DNA of 64,000 nt, taken from NCBI RefSeq assembly GCF_008727925.1, contig NZ_VTWT01000001.1:1-64000 (forward strand), read 5' to 3'. The position numbers and the translations under genes were made by a program. Below, one piece after another: positions 37,043 to 46,262 of this stretch; positions within the stretch are counted from its first letter, which is position 1; each line of letters begins with the position of its first letter. The DNA comes from Adhaeribacter soli (GTDB lineage Bacteria; Bacteroidota; Bacteroidia; Cytophagales; Hymenobacteraceae). The notes under the pieces are model-generated. The model saw only the letters and a list, made by a program, of their open reading frames with translations. It was not told where the DNA came from and searched no databases.

Positions 37043-37786
37043 TTAATCCGGAGATTCCTGTAAAACTGCCTTCCGGTTGTAAAGCAGTTCGTTGCCTCGT
37101 TTTCCGGTCAGGGTTATAGCTTCCATTTTGCGCAAGGAATAGGTTATCTGGCGGCAGCGGAACAGGGGCAGCTTCAGGCTATTGGCCAGGCATTTATTCG
37201 AGAAGGGTTGGGGCAGATCCGAAGGGAGTATTGCCAGGAATTCTTCCGGCCGGTGAAAGCTTCTGGTTTCGATTACTTCCAGCAGGCGGCGGTCTTTCAG
37301 GCTCTCGCGTTTGCGGCGCTTACTTCCTTGGCCGTCTTTGCAGCGCACTTCTTCCTCCCTTATCAGCAGAAATTCCACGCTGAAATTCGGGTGCATCATT
37401 AGTTCCGGGATTCGGACCAATTCTTCAAACAGATCGGTGAGTTTGCCTTTTGTCGGTGATTTGCGACGGGAAATAATTTCGGAGCCCGAAGGGTTGGTTT
37501 GTACCACCCATTTTTCAATAGTAACCGGATGGAGTAAATGCACTTTGTGGGTTTTTATCAGTTCCTGCAGCTTCCGGCGAATGGCGGTGAAATTCCGCGT
37601 CTGGATCTCGATAAGTTGGTCGCCCCGCACCAGGTCAATCACAAAGCCGTGCAGGGGAATCTCGAAGCGGTCGTTCGGCTGAGCATACCATTGTTTTAAG
37701 GCGGCATGCAGTGACCGTTCGTTTCTTAAACCAATGCCATTCGAGGCTTTTTCTGTTGCTTCTCCTACGGTTTCCTGCCCTTCCAT
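37043..37786 (-). CDS. Conserved protein with a PD-(D/E)XK-like nuclease core
   Basis: 247 residues. The N-terminal half reads like the restriction-endonuclease fold: a helix with Glu in NERSLHAALKQWY, then FVIDLVRGDQLIEIQTRNF, giving Asp and E-x-Q in place of the usual D/E-x-K, then a helix of basic residues (IRRKLQELIK). The C-terminal half has a helical region that may be a winged helix (LPQPFSNKCLANSL). No family name is claimed. It is a lone gene convergent with arsC, 55 bases apart. Confidence 0.6.
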   Translation of the reverse strand: MEGQETVGEATEKASNGIGLRNERSLHAALKQWYAQPNDRFEIPLHGFVIDLVRGDQLIEIQTRNFTAIRRKLQELIKTHKVHLLHPVTIEKWVVQTNPSGSEIISRRKSPTKGKLTDLFEELVRIPELMMHPNFSVEFLLIREEEVRCKDGQGSKRRKRESLKDRRLLEVIETRSFHRPEEFLAILPSDLPQPFSNKCLANSLKLPLFRCRQITYSLRKMEAITLTGKRGNELLYNRKAVLQESPD

Positions 37787-37932
37787 GCAGTAAAATTCGG
37801 AATAAGGATCGGGATTCTTCCTGGCTTAACCATTAAAATTTTCGCTGGGGAATGCCCAAACTTTAATCGCTAATCCTACCTCAGAAATTGACAGAGGTAA
37901 GCTTTCTGCTTTAAAAATGAATTTAAAGGCGT

Positions 37933-38075
37933 TTCATTGCCGTCTGCTTTAGCTGACGGATAAAAGGACAGCAAATTCGGCTTTAGCCAAACTCTTCACT
38001 TGCATAGAAATGAATTAGGCTAAAGCCATAGAGGCATTTGACCGGAAACCGTCAGCTAAAGCAGACGGCAATGAA
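37933..38075. repeat. Repeat family E, copy 2, perfect 27-bp inverted repeat
   Basis: Arms 37933-37959 and 38049-38075 are exact reverse complements. The interior has a second GGCTTTAGCC / GGCTAAAGCC pair. It lies in the 396-base gap 37787-38182 downstream of the HxlR gene; no gene is seen there. Confidence 0.9.
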
Positions 38076-38182
38076 TAAGGAATTAAGTGAGAGATTCTGC
38101 TCAGGTATTTTAATGTTTGCATGCTTAGGCAGTTTTACCAGGCACTGAAGTTAGGCCTGAAAAAGAAAAAAGCCCCAAGAAT

Positions 38183-38533
38183 CTAAACCTCAACCTTATC
38201 TTCCGAAAGTATTTTAACCCGGTGTTTCAGTCCCCAGTCGCGGAGGGCAAAAATGATGGGGTTCAGGGTGTGGCCGTATTCGGTAACCGCATATTCTACT
38301 GAAACCGGCATGGTCTCATAAACGGTGCGTTTCACCAAGCCGTTAATTTCCAGGTCTTTCAGTTCTTTGGAAAGCATTTTGGCGGTAATGCCGGGTACGT
38401 CGCGGTGTAGCTCCTTGAAGCGCCTTTTATGGATGCACAAAGCCGTGAGGATCGGAATTTTCCATTTGCCGCTGATAATATCCAGCGCGTCGCGTATAGG
38501 TAAAATATGGGTCAGGCAAAGTTCGCTTTTCAT
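38183..38533 (-). CDS. HxlR-family transcriptional regulator
   Basis: 116 residues, a single winged helix-turn-helix of the HxlR/MarR-like type: Cys6 at the N-terminus, DALDIISGKWKIPILTALC, RRFKELHRDVPGITAKMLSK and ELKDLEINGLVKRTVYE. HxlR proteins with an N-terminal Cys often sense electrophiles or oxidants by thiol modification. It is divergent from a nitroreductase gene, which it probably controls along with itself. Confidence 0.93.
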   Translation of the reverse strand: MKSELCLTHILPIRDALDIISGKWKIPILTALCIHKRRFKELHRDVPGITAKMLSKELKDLEINGLVKRTVYETMPVSVEYAVTEYGHTLNPIIFALRDWGLKHRVKILSEDKVEV

Positions 38534-38561
38534 GATTCCGGCTCTTGTGGTTTCCTAAAGG

Positions 38562-38581
38562 ATACCAGTATCCTCTGGTAT
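38562..38581. promoter_or_regulatory. Candidate HxlR operator
   Basis: The perfect inverted repeat ATACCAG-N6-CTGGTAT lies between the divergent HxlR and nitroreductase genes, 29 bases before the regulator's start. A second, partial site (TGTATACCGAT) follows near 38592. Dyads with TAC/GTA words are usual for this family's binding sites; the assignment is inference. Confidence 0.6.
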
Positions 38582-38647
38582 AGTGGTTACAAATGTATAC
38601 CGATAACGCCTAAGTTTGCAAACAATTTATTAACTGCTCTCACAAAT

Positions 38648-39280
38648 ATGAATTTATTAGAAGCTCTGAACTGGCGCTACGCCGCCAAACGCATGACCGG
38701 CGCCCGCGTACCGGAAAACAAACTGAACAATATTCTGGAAGCCATTCGCTTATCGGCTTCCTCCATGGGCCTGCAGCCTTATACTATTCTGGTAATCCAG
38801 AACCAGGACCTCAAGAAAGAGATCTTCGAAAAAGCGGCCCAACAACCTCAGATCGTGGAAGCATCCGCACTGCTGGTTTTTGCCGCCTGGGATCCGGTAA
38901 CAGAAGAACAAATAGATGAATACATCGACCACGTGGCCGAAGAGCGGGGCGTAAACCCCGATACGCTGGCAGATTTCCGGAACGGTATCAAAACCATGGT
39001 AAAAGGCCGGACCCCGGAAGTGAATTTTAACTGGGCAGCCCGTCAAGCCTACCTGGCGTTGGGAACCGGCCTGGCAGCAGCAGCTTCCGAAGAAGTGGAT
39101 GCCACGCCCATGGAAGGCTTCAGCCCCGAGGAACTCGACAAGGTGCTGAACCTGCCGGAAAAAGGCCTTCGTAGCGTCGTGATCATGACCCTGGGTTACC
39201 GCGATCCGGAGCGCGACCCGCTGGTGAATGTAAAGAAAGTGCGCCGCCAGAAGGAGAAATTATTTATTTCGATTAACTAA
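38648..39280 (+). CDS. NAD(P)H-dependent nitroreductase (NfsB-like)
   Basis: 210 residues from MNLLEALNWRYAAKRMTG; an upstream in-frame ATG at 38507 would overlap the HxlR gene and its operator, so it is rejected. FMN-binding features are the RYAAKR start, SASSMGLQPY, and a C-terminal GYRDPERDP. The enzyme would reduce quinones or nitro compounds. With the divergent HxlR regulator it forms a thiol or electrophile-stress module of a kind common in bacteria. Confidence 0.9.
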   Translation: MNLLEALNWRYAAKRMTGARVPENKLNNILEAIRLSASSMGLQPYTILVIQNQDLKKEIFEKAAQQPQIVEASALLVFAAWDPVTEEQIDEYIDHVAEERGVNPDTLADFRNGIKTMVKGRTPEVNFNWAARQAYLALGTGLAAAASEEVDATPMEGFSPEELDKVLNLPEKGLRSVVIMTLGYRDPERDPLVNVKKVRRQKEKLFISIN

Positions 39281-39463
39281 CTGACGTTATATAAGTTTTT
39301 TTGAGGTCCCCCTCCAAAGGGGGACTTTTCTCCTGCTTGCGTAACACCTTAACTAATTCATCCGGCCGGAATATCAGGAAGCTGTTGAAAACCGTATAGT
39401 TTCCGGCATAAAAACCAACCTTAAGACTATACGCATCAACCCAACGCATAAACAAAAGAACGC

Positions 39464-40414
39464 ATGGAAAAACGCAAATTAGGAAATTCAGGGCTTGAAA
39501 TAGCTCCCCTGGCCCTCGGCGGAAACGTATTCGGCTGGACGATCGACGAACCGAAGTCTTTCGAAATCCTGGATGCTTTCACGGCCGCCGGATTTAATTT
39601 TATCGATACGGCCAACGTGTATTCCGCCTGGGCGACCGGCAACAAAGGCGGCGAATCGGAAACCATTATTGGAAACTGGCTTAAGAAAAACGGCAACCGC
39701 GAACAGATCATCCTGGCAACCAAAGTGGGCGCCGACATGGGCGAAGGCGGCAAAGGCCTGGCAAAAGATTACATTTTCAAAGCCGTGGAAGCTTCCCTCA
39801 AACGCCTGCAAACCGATTACATCGACCTTTACCAAACCCATTACGACGACCCGGAAACCCCAATCGAAGAAACGCTGGAAGCATACGCCGAACTGGTAAA
39901 ATCCGGAAAGGTTCGGGCAATCGGGGCTTCCAACATGAGTGGCGACAGGTTGAAGCAATCGCTTGAGATCAGTAAGCAGCACAACTGGCCCCGCTACGAA
40001 ACCATGCAGCCCGAATACAACCTCTACGCCCGCGAGCAATACGAAAAAGAATACGATCAGCTCTGCCGCGAGCATAACCTGGGCGTGATTCCATACTACG
40101 CGCTGGCCAGTGGTTTCCTTACCGGAAAATACCGTGCCGAAGCCGATCTGGGAAAAAGCCCGCGCGGCGGCGGCATGACCAAATTCCTGAACGAACGCGG
40201 CTTCCGGATCCTGCAGGCCTTAGACGAAGTAGCCGCCAACTATGAAGCGAATCCCGCTCAGGTTGCCTTAGCGTGGCTTATGCACCGCCCGGGCATCACG
40301 GCACCGATTGCCAGCGCCACGAGCCTCGAACAGCTCCGCGATCTGGTAATTTCGGAAGAATTAAAACTGGATGCGGAAGCTATGGAAAAACTAAATCAGG
40401 CCAGCGCTTATTAG
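39464..40414 (+). CDS. Aldo/keto reductase
   Basis: 316 residues with the AKR barrel. The catalytic tetrad is visible as Asp48 and Tyr53 (FIDTANVYSAW), Lys87 (LATKVG) and His126 (YQTHYDD). The C-terminal NADPH-site signature is LAWLMHRPGITAPIASATSL. It resembles the YajO/AKR11-15 group acting on aldehydes or ketones; the substrate is unknown. It is followed 12 bases later by a family A repeat. Confidence 0.93.
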   Translation: MEKRKLGNSGLEIAPLALGGNVFGWTIDEPKSFEILDAFTAAGFNFIDTANVYSAWATGNKGGESETIIGNWLKKNGNREQIILATKVGADMGEGGKGLAKDYIFKAVEASLKRLQTDYIDLYQTHYDDPETPIEETLEAYAELVKSGKVRAIGASNMSGDRLKQSLEISKQHNWPRYETMQPEYNLYAREQYEKEYDQLCREHNLGVIPYYALASGFLTGKYRAEADLGKSPRGGGMTKFLNERGFRILQALDEVAANYEANPAQVALAWLMHRPGITAPIASATSLEQLRDLVISEELKLDAEAMEKLNQASAY

Positions 40415-40425
40415 TACTCGTGCAA

Positions 40426-40600
40426 GCTGGTTCAAGTTTGAGCGGAGCGGGAACTTGGACCTATAAATAATCTGAAGTTTTCAACTTCAGTGAGGCGACA
40501 GCCTCATAAAAGGCTCCTGCTGGTTATTTGAAAGTATACAATATACTTAGCTGCCGTGCTTTGGTTTGTGCACACAGTCCAAGGAGAATTGGAATGAAAT
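40426..40600. repeat. Dispersed repeat family A, copy 2
   Basis: Matches 16531-16709 in the opposite orientation along its whole length, starting at GCTGGTTCAAGTTTGAGCGG and ending AAGGAGAATTGGAATGAAAT. The small palindromes are conserved though the sequence between them has diverged, which suggests the folded form is what is kept. Confidence 0.9.
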
Positions 40601-40641
40601 ATTACGCCGGAATTTAACTTAATGGGTTAAAGTAACTATTT

Positions 40642-40742
40642 AGTCATCCCGACGACAGGAGGGATCTCATCAGGTTGGTAGTACCATTTATTCTGGCTTC
40701 TCTACCTTCTTCCGGAGATCTCTCCCTCTGGTCGGGATGACC
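40642..40742. repeat. Repeat family H, copy 1 (GTCATCCCGA palindrome)
   Basis: TAGTCATCCCGACGACAGGA at the left and CTCTGGTCGGGATGACCA at the right form the ends of an imperfect inverted repeat that also pairs GGGATCTC with GGAGATCTCTCCC. It completes the 404-base gap 40415-40818. Similar ends occur at 46066-46243. Confidence 0.85.
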
Positions 40743-40818
40743 AAATAAAGTTTGAAAGCTTTTTTGTGAAATCCCAATTCAAAAACAATCCTTTTTAACA
40801 CTCTCACCCCAACCAAAA

Positions 40819-41820
40819 ATGAAACTCAGCATTCTCGATCAGTCGCCGGTACGGAAAGGCGGCACCGCGCGGCAGGCCATTCTGGAAACGGTGGAACTGG
40901 TAAAACTGGCCGAAAAGCTGGGGTATACCCGTTTCTGGGTTTCCGAACACCACAATACGGGCAGCCTGGCCGGTTCTACGCCCGAAGTCCTGATCGCGCA
41001 TTTGGCCGGCGAAACCGAAAAGATCCGGCTTGGTTCCGGGGGCATTATGCTGCCCAACCACAGCGCCCTGAAAATGGCCGAAAACTTCCGGATGCTGGAA
41101 ACCCTTTTCCCCGGCCGCATCGATCTGGGGCTGGGCCGCGCACCGGGCACCGACCGCTACACGGCCTCGCTGCTGAACCCCAGCAATACATTCAGCGAAC
41201 ACGATTTCACCCAGCAACTCGTAGACCTTACCCATTATTTGAACGATACCGCACCCAACGGACCGAACCAGAAAAAGATCCGGGCCATACCGATTGCCGA
41301 AACGGTACCCGATTTGTGGATGCTGAGTTCCAGCGGGCAAAGCGGTGTTTTTGCGGCGCACTTTGGCATGGCTTTTTCCTTTGCCCATTTTATAAACCCG
41401 AACGGTGGCCCGCACATGGTAAAGATGTATAAAGAGCATTTTCAGGCTTCGGAAAACCGGAAGCAGCCCGAAGCCAATTTTGCCATCTTTGTAATGGTAG
41501 CCGATACCGAAGAAAAAGCCGAACAGTTGCAGGCGGTAATGGATGTGCAAATGCTTCGGATCGAAAGAGGGGTACGGGAAGGTATTTTACCTTACGAAGA
41601 CATAAAAGACTATAAGTTTTCGGAAGATGAACTGGAACGGGTGCAGTTTAACCGCCAGCGAATGGTAGCGGGAACGCCGGAAAAAGTAAAAGCTAAACTG
41701 GAGGACCTGGCCAAAAATTACGGGGTAGACGAAATTATGGCCGTAACCATCACCCACGATTTTGCCGATCGCATCCGCTCGTATGAATTGCTGGCCGAAA
41801 TGTTTGAACTGGGTAAATAA
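40819..41820 (+). CDS. LLM-class flavin-dependent oxidoreductase
   Basis: 333 residues, luciferase-like monooxygenase family (the YhbW/MsnO8-like group). Signatures: SILDQSPVRKGGTARQAI, YTRFWVSEHHNTGSLAGSTP, IRLGSGGIMLPNHSALKMAE and GRIDLGLGRAPGTD. It likely uses FMNH2 from a reductase; the substrate is unknown. It is a monocistronic gene; a family B repeat follows 20 bases downstream. Confidence 0.92.
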   Translation: MKLSILDQSPVRKGGTARQAILETVELVKLAEKLGYTRFWVSEHHNTGSLAGSTPEVLIAHLAGETEKIRLGSGGIMLPNHSALKMAENFRMLETLFPGRIDLGLGRAPGTDRYTASLLNPSNTFSEHDFTQQLVDLTHYLNDTAPNGPNQKKIRAIPIAETVPDLWMLSSSGQSGVFAAHFGMAFSFAHFINPNGGPHMVKMYKEHFQASENRKQPEANFAIFVMVADTEEKAEQLQAVMDVQMLRIERGVREGILPYEDIKDYKFSEDELERVQFNRQRMVAGTPEKVKAKLEDLAKNYGVDEIMAVTITHDFADRIRSYELLAEMFELGK

Positions 41821-41840
41821 GGCCAAGCCGTAAATACCGA

Positions 41841-41957
41841 ATTCCATTAGAAAAAATTTTGGCAGATTATAGCGCAAGCGTCCGCTAGTGCTTACATGCT
41901 TAACTGGTCTGCTAAAATAAAGCACAAGTAGAAAGCACAAGCGGACGCTTGCGCTAT
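41841..41957. repeat. Dispersed repeat family B, copy 1
   Basis: Arms at 41869-41893 and 41933-41957 pair as ATAGCGCAAGCGTCCGC and its complement, with one mismatch further in. Together with the flank GGCAGATTATAGCG and AATTTT to its left it matches 55944-56052 as reverse complement. The rest of the gap to 42242 has a weak GTCATGTCGAG ... CAGGATAACGC element at 42024-42126, related to family H; no gene was seen. Confidence 0.9.
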
Positions 41958-42242
41958 TCCAAATAAAGAACGTTGCTAAATATCATCTGGTATAAGTTAG
42001 AAGCTATCTTATAAATAAGCATGTCATGTCGAGCCTTAGTGAGACAACTCGTTGGCGGAAAGCAATACTTCTGGCTTTTCTGCTAATGGCCGACAAGGTC
42101 CTTCGCTGACGCTCAGGATAACGCAATAAATTTGATTAGCCTATCAGCAAAAGGAAATAACCAGGTAGTACAGTCCCCAAAGCCATTCCTTTATTGTCCA
42201 TTAGAAGCAAAAGGGTAGGGGAAATAGCTGAAAAGTCAAAGA

Positions 42243-44378
42243 TCAGGCGGCAATGGTTTCGGTAACTCTCCGGATATCGGTGCTTACTTTCTGAATAAAC
42301 ATTAGCTGTTCTTTCAGCAGATTTTCGTCCGGATTGGTTACGGCCGGCAGGGCTGCAGCCGGCTCCGGAGTTACCGTGTCCGCCGGACTGTTGCCGGGCA
42401 AAGCGCCCAGCTTTTTCATACTTTCCTGCAGGTTGCTTAAGGCTCTTTTCACTGTCCGCTGATTTTCCGGGGCATGGTTCCTGCCCTGCAGCAGGGCGGT
42501 AGCCAGGTTTGCCACGTAGGAAGTAAGAATGTGGTTCAGGATAATGAATTTCTGGATCTCTTTGGCGTTTTTCTGTTTTCGTTTCGGTTCCGAGAGCATG
42601 CGCTGAAAAGCAGCTGAAAGGTTCGCGGAACTCACGTAAACCTGTTTGCGGGCCAGTTTGTATTCTTCGGTGCCCACCTGGCGGCCGGTCAGCGCATCGG
42701 AAAGTTTTTGCAGATAGGCCGTATTTGCTTCCAGGGTTTCTTTTAAAAATTTCTGCAATTGGTCGGCTTCCCAGCTTGGCAGAATGAAATAACTCGCCGA
42801 AAAGGCAATGGCGCACCCGATCAGGGTATCGATAATGCGTTCCTGCACAATATTCAGGCTTCCGGCTCCCAGAAAGTTAAATAAAATAAGCACGAAGGGC
42901 GTCATGAAAATTACGCTAACCACATAATTGCGCCGCTGAAAACTGTAGGAAGCCACCATGAAAAAGAGCAGGAAAACGAACTGGGCGGTCCGGTCCTGAA
43001 TAAAATGCAGGATGAGAATACCAATGCCGCCGCCGGCCAGTGTACCGATAATGCGTTCGTAATTCCGCTTTTTGGTAAGGCTGAAAGCCGGCTTCAGGAT
43101 TACAATTATGGTAAGCAATACCCAGTAACTGTGGTGCCCGTACGGAAAAAGCTTGGTAATAAGAAAGCCGGCCAGACAAACCAGGGCTACCCGAAACGAA
43201 TGCTTAAAGGTATTGGAGCTGAACGTTAAGTTGTTGCGGAATAATTTCAGGTCGTAATCTTGCCGGGAAACGAATTTCGAGAACTCGGCGGGGCTGCTTC
43301 CGAACGTCTTCTTTGCCGAAGCTTCGGAATAATATTCCTGGATGTTGTGCAGGCGCTGGTTCAGGTTACGGAGGTTTACAAGGATCTTTTTCAGCACCAG
43401 GTTGCTGCCGCCGGTATCTTTCAACGCATCGATATTCGTTTTCAGCTGTTCCAGGATAGGGTTCAGGTCCTGGGTTCGTCCGTAACGGATATTGGCCTGA
43501 ATGGAAAACCCGATGGCATCCAGCTGATCGGCTACCAGTAAAATGAGGTCGGAAATCTCTTTCAGGACCGGGGTGCCGGCAAAGCGTTCGCGCAAAGAGC
43601 CGTAATCGTAATGCGTAGCCGTAATTTGTTCATACAGGTCTACCAGGTCTACAAAGGTGAGTACCAGCAAACGGCTTTGCCCGGTGGGCTCTTTCATAAA
43701 CTGCCGGCTTTTGAACAGGAGCTCGCGCACGGCATCCTGTTTTTCACTCACCACAATCTGTTGGGCCACCAATTTCTGATAAGCGTCTTCCAGGTTGGTG
43801 CGCGGCTGGTAAAAAGCGGCTTTCAGCCGTAAAAAGCGGGCTACTTCGTGAATGCACTCCCCCAGGGTCTGTTGCGCCTGCCGGTAAGGCCTGATCTGGA
43901 ATAGCAGCCAGCTTAAAACCATGTACCAGGTGCCGCCGCCCAGAATCAAAAGGGCGTGGGGCACCACCTGCTCCGGTTTTAAGGCCGCATCCATGGTCAG
44001 GATCATTACCACGAGGCCGGCCGTACCCAATGCCGCCGCCCGCGGGCCGTAAACCATGAACATGGAGAAAAAGAAACTGAAAAGAAGGATTTCCGCGCCT
44101 AAGATAAATGGATTCAGGCGGGCAAAGCCGGTAATGATGGCCACCAAGAAAATGGTGATATTGCAGAGCAGCATGGCGTTGCGCTTATGCTGCACCGGCC
44201 CCGGCGTATCGGTAATACTTACGCAAAGTGCCCCCAGCGAAAGCGAAAGGCCTACCTCGAACTGATTGAATTGTGCCGCAATGAGAGCGGGAAATAAAAC
44301 CCCTACCGTAATGCGGAGGCCGTCGGATAAATACTGGCTGAATAAAAAATATAAAACCTCGCGGGCTTGTTTTTTCAT
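42243..44378 (-). CDS. FUSC-family (YccS-like) membrane protein
   Basis: 711 residues. Two blocks of membrane helices (about 18-165 and 390-530) each precede a long cytoplasmic helical domain, the usual layout of the YccS/YhfK and aromatic acid exporter AaeB-type (FUSC) family. Residues GLSLSLGALCVSITDTPGPVQ and FPYGHHSYWVLLTIIVILKP match its repeats. It is a putative efflux or transport protein of the inner membrane with unknown substrate. A coiled-coil-prone Gln/Ala/Pro-rich tail precedes the C-terminus. Confidence 0.85.
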   Translation of the reverse strand: MKKQAREVLYFLFSQYLSDGLRITVGVLFPALIAAQFNQFEVGLSLSLGALCVSITDTPGPVQHKRNAMLLCNITIFLVAIITGFARLNPFILGAEILLFSFFFSMFMVYGPRAAALGTAGLVVMILTMDAALKPEQVVPHALLILGGGTWYMVLSWLLFQIRPYRQAQQTLGECIHEVARFLRLKAAFYQPRTNLEDAYQKLVAQQIVVSEKQDAVRELLFKSRQFMKEPTGQSRLLVLTFVDLVDLYEQITATHYDYGSLRERFAGTPVLKEISDLILLVADQLDAIGFSIQANIRYGRTQDLNPILEQLKTNIDALKDTGGSNLVLKKILVNLRNLNQRLHNIQEYYSEASAKKTFGSSPAEFSKFVSRQDYDLKLFRNNLTFSSNTFKHSFRVALVCLAGFLITKLFPYGHHSYWVLLTIIVILKPAFSLTKKRNYERIIGTLAGGGIGILILHFIQDRTAQFVFLLFFMVASYSFQRRNYVVSVIFMTPFVLILFNFLGAGSLNIVQERIIDTLIGCAIAFSASYFILPSWEADQLQKFLKETLEANTAYLQKLSDALTGRQVGTEEYKLARKQVYVSSANLSAAFQRMLSEPKRKQKNAKEIQKFIILNHILTSYVANLATALLQGRNHAPENQRTVKRALSNLQESMKKLGALPGNSPADTVTPEPAAALPAVTNPDENLLKEQLMFIQKVSTDIRRVTETIAA

Positions 44379-44508
44379 GCTGAAGCTTTGTACTGCAAAT
44401 ATAGAACGGGAGTTCAGCTTTAAAATTTCTTTTCGATCTCTTGACCGCTTACCGGGTTTTGTAAGGCTGTTGAAATCAGGAATTTAAAACTTTAAGAAAG
44501 CTAACCGG

Positions 44509-44539
44509 TTTTACTTTCCTTGAAATGTTCTTATTTTTA
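44509..44539 (+). promoter_or_regulatory. Candidate Bacteroidota-type promoter
   Basis: TTTT at 44509-44512, 19 bases, then TATTTTTA at 44532-44539, against the consensus TTTG-N19-TAnnTTTG. Position fits the gene at 44597. One mismatch in each element; the spacing is exact. Confidence 0.45.
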
Positions 44540-44596
44540 CCCTGAAAATTAATTTTCGGCATTTACAGTAATTTAAGTTTACAGGAGGCTGAGGCT

Positions 44597-45022
44597 ATGG
44601 CGCGAAAAGAATTTAAGAAAGCGAACGGCGATATATTTCTGATTGCAGAACGCATGCCCGATAATGCTTTTATCCATGCCCGCTGGATCGGTATCCAATC
44701 TGTGGCAACGGTAATGGAAGGCGGAAATTTTTACGTTTCCATGTTGCAGAAACAGCCTTGTCCGCGCCTGCTTAACGACCACTCCGAACTGATCGGCCCC
44801 TGGGAGGTAGCCAACGAATGGATCGCCAGCGACTGGACGCCCAAAGTGCGCGCCCTGGGTTTGCAGTACATGGCCCAGGTGTTGGCGCCCGGCATTTACG
44901 GTAAAATGTCGTTTCACCAATTGCACCAGCGCATCGAAGGGCAGTTCGAAATTATGATGTTCGATAAAGAAGCCCCGGCCAGGAAGTGGCTGCAGGAAGT
45001 GGATACCTTCTCCGTTAAGTAA
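44597..45022 (+). CDS. Conserved hypothetical protein
   Basis: 141 residues with no signal peptide or membrane helix. The segment DNAFIHARWIGIQSVATVMEG and the later LGLQYMAQVLAPGIYGKMS suggest an alpha/beta fold like SpoIIAA/STAS-type single-domain proteins, but no family was recognised. It is 121 bases upstream of the bestrophin gene on the same strand and might be cotranscribed. Confidence 0.65.
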   Translation: MARKEFKKANGDIFLIAERMPDNAFIHARWIGIQSVATVMEGGNFYVSMLQKQPCPRLLNDHSELIGPWEVANEWIASDWTPKVRALGLQYMAQVLAPGIYGKMSFHQLHQRIEGQFEIMMFDKEAPARKWLQEVDTFSVK

Positions 45023-45143
45023 CACAGTTCCCTTACTCTCCGGTACCTTCTTCCGGAAATAAAAATGCAGCCTTGCCGGAACGAACAACTTACGCAAAAA
45101 AGGAAATTGCGTAATATCGCAGCTGAAAATCAAAGCGCTGTGC

Positions 45144-46004
45144 ATGATCAATTATAACCCTAAAGACTGGTTCACGTTCATTTTCCGGTTTTCCCGGGCC
45201 GATACTTTCCGGCGGTTGCTGCCTTTAATGCTGGCCGTTAGTGTTTATGCCGGCGGCATTGCTTACCTGGAAATGAACTATGTAAGCAAGGAAACCTCGA
45301 AGCATTTGAGCAATGTAGGCATGATGCACAGCGTGCTGGGTTTTGTGATTTCCCTGCTGCTGGTTTTCCGGACCAATACGGCTTATGACCGTTGGTGGGA
45401 GGGGCGCAAGATCTGGGGCGGCATTACCAACAGTTCCCGGAACCTGGCCATAAAACTGCAGGCCATGCTCACCGATGAAGCCGATAAAAAGTACTTCCGG
45501 CTGATGATCCCGAGTTTTGCTTTCGGCCTAAAGACCATGCTCCGCGAAAACGAAGACTTCCATGAGCTGGACCCGGTTCTGGACCTGAAAAAAGAAAAGC
45601 ACCTGGCCAACCAGATCGCGGCCTCGCTTTACGCCCGGGCCAATAAACTGCATTCCGATAATAAGATTTCCGCCGTACAATTCCTGGCACTGAACGAAGA
45701 ATTAAAAGCCCTGACCGAATATTGCGGCGCCTGTGAACGGATAAAAAATACCCCGATCCCGTTCACCTACAGCGTTTTTATCAAGAAATTCATTTTCTTC
45801 TACGTCATGACGCTGCCTTTCGGCTGGTCTTTCAGTTTAGGTTACTACATAATTCCGGTGGTGCTGCTGATCCTGTATGCGCTGGCCAGCCTGGAGTTAA
45901 TTGCTGAAGAAATCGAGAACCCCTTCGGCCGCGATGCCAACGACCTGCCCATCGACCAGATCTGCCACAACATCCGCAAGCACGTAGGGGAGATCCTGAC
46001 CTGA
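45144..46004 (+). CDS. Bestrophin-family channel protein
   Basis: 286 residues. Bacterial bestrophin (RFP-TM/YneE): the RNNTAYDRWWEG-like signature appears as FRTNTAYDRWWEGRKIWGG, and the C-terminal acidic GRDANDLPIDQICHNI matches the family end. Four membrane helices form a pentameric anion or cation channel of the inner membrane. Function in the cell is unclear. Confidence 0.93.
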   Translation: MINYNPKDWFTFIFRFSRADTFRRLLPLMLAVSVYAGGIAYLEMNYVSKETSKHLSNVGMMHSVLGFVISLLLVFRTNTAYDRWWEGRKIWGGITNSSRNLAIKLQAMLTDEADKKYFRLMIPSFAFGLKTMLRENEDFHELDPVLDLKKEKHLANQIAASLYARANKLHSDNKISAVQFLALNEELKALTEYCGACERIKNTPIPFTYSVFIKKFIFFYVMTLPFGWSFSLGYYIIPVVLLILYALASLELIAEEIENPFGRDANDLPIDQICHNIRKHVGEILT

Positions 46005-46065
46005 TCTTCTTTTCGTGTTTTTAAATTGAAGTAATTACCACAGTGCCTGTCGTTAATTGAAATTA

Positions 46066-46243
46066 TTATTGCGTCATTCCGAGCAACGTCGAGGAAACTT
46101 ATGGGAATTACAATGGTAAATCGCGCGTAGCATGATTTGGCTTACGGTTTAATTTTAATATTCGGCTTCATAAACTCCCTCAGAGCTCCGCTCGCAAGTT
46201 TCGTGCTTTCTCGCACTCACTTGTGTTCGGGATGACGCAATAA
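46066..46243. repeat. Repeat family H, copy 2
   Basis: 17-bp ends, 46066-46082 and 46227-46243 (TTATTGCGTCATTCCGA), pair with one wobble. The interior has further short self-complementary words (TCGAGGAAACTT, CTCGCAAGTTTCGTG). Located in the 504-base gap 46005-46508, which is filled with repeats and has no gene. Confidence 0.85.
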
Positions 46244-46262
46244 ATTAGGCCATTTTTTCTTA

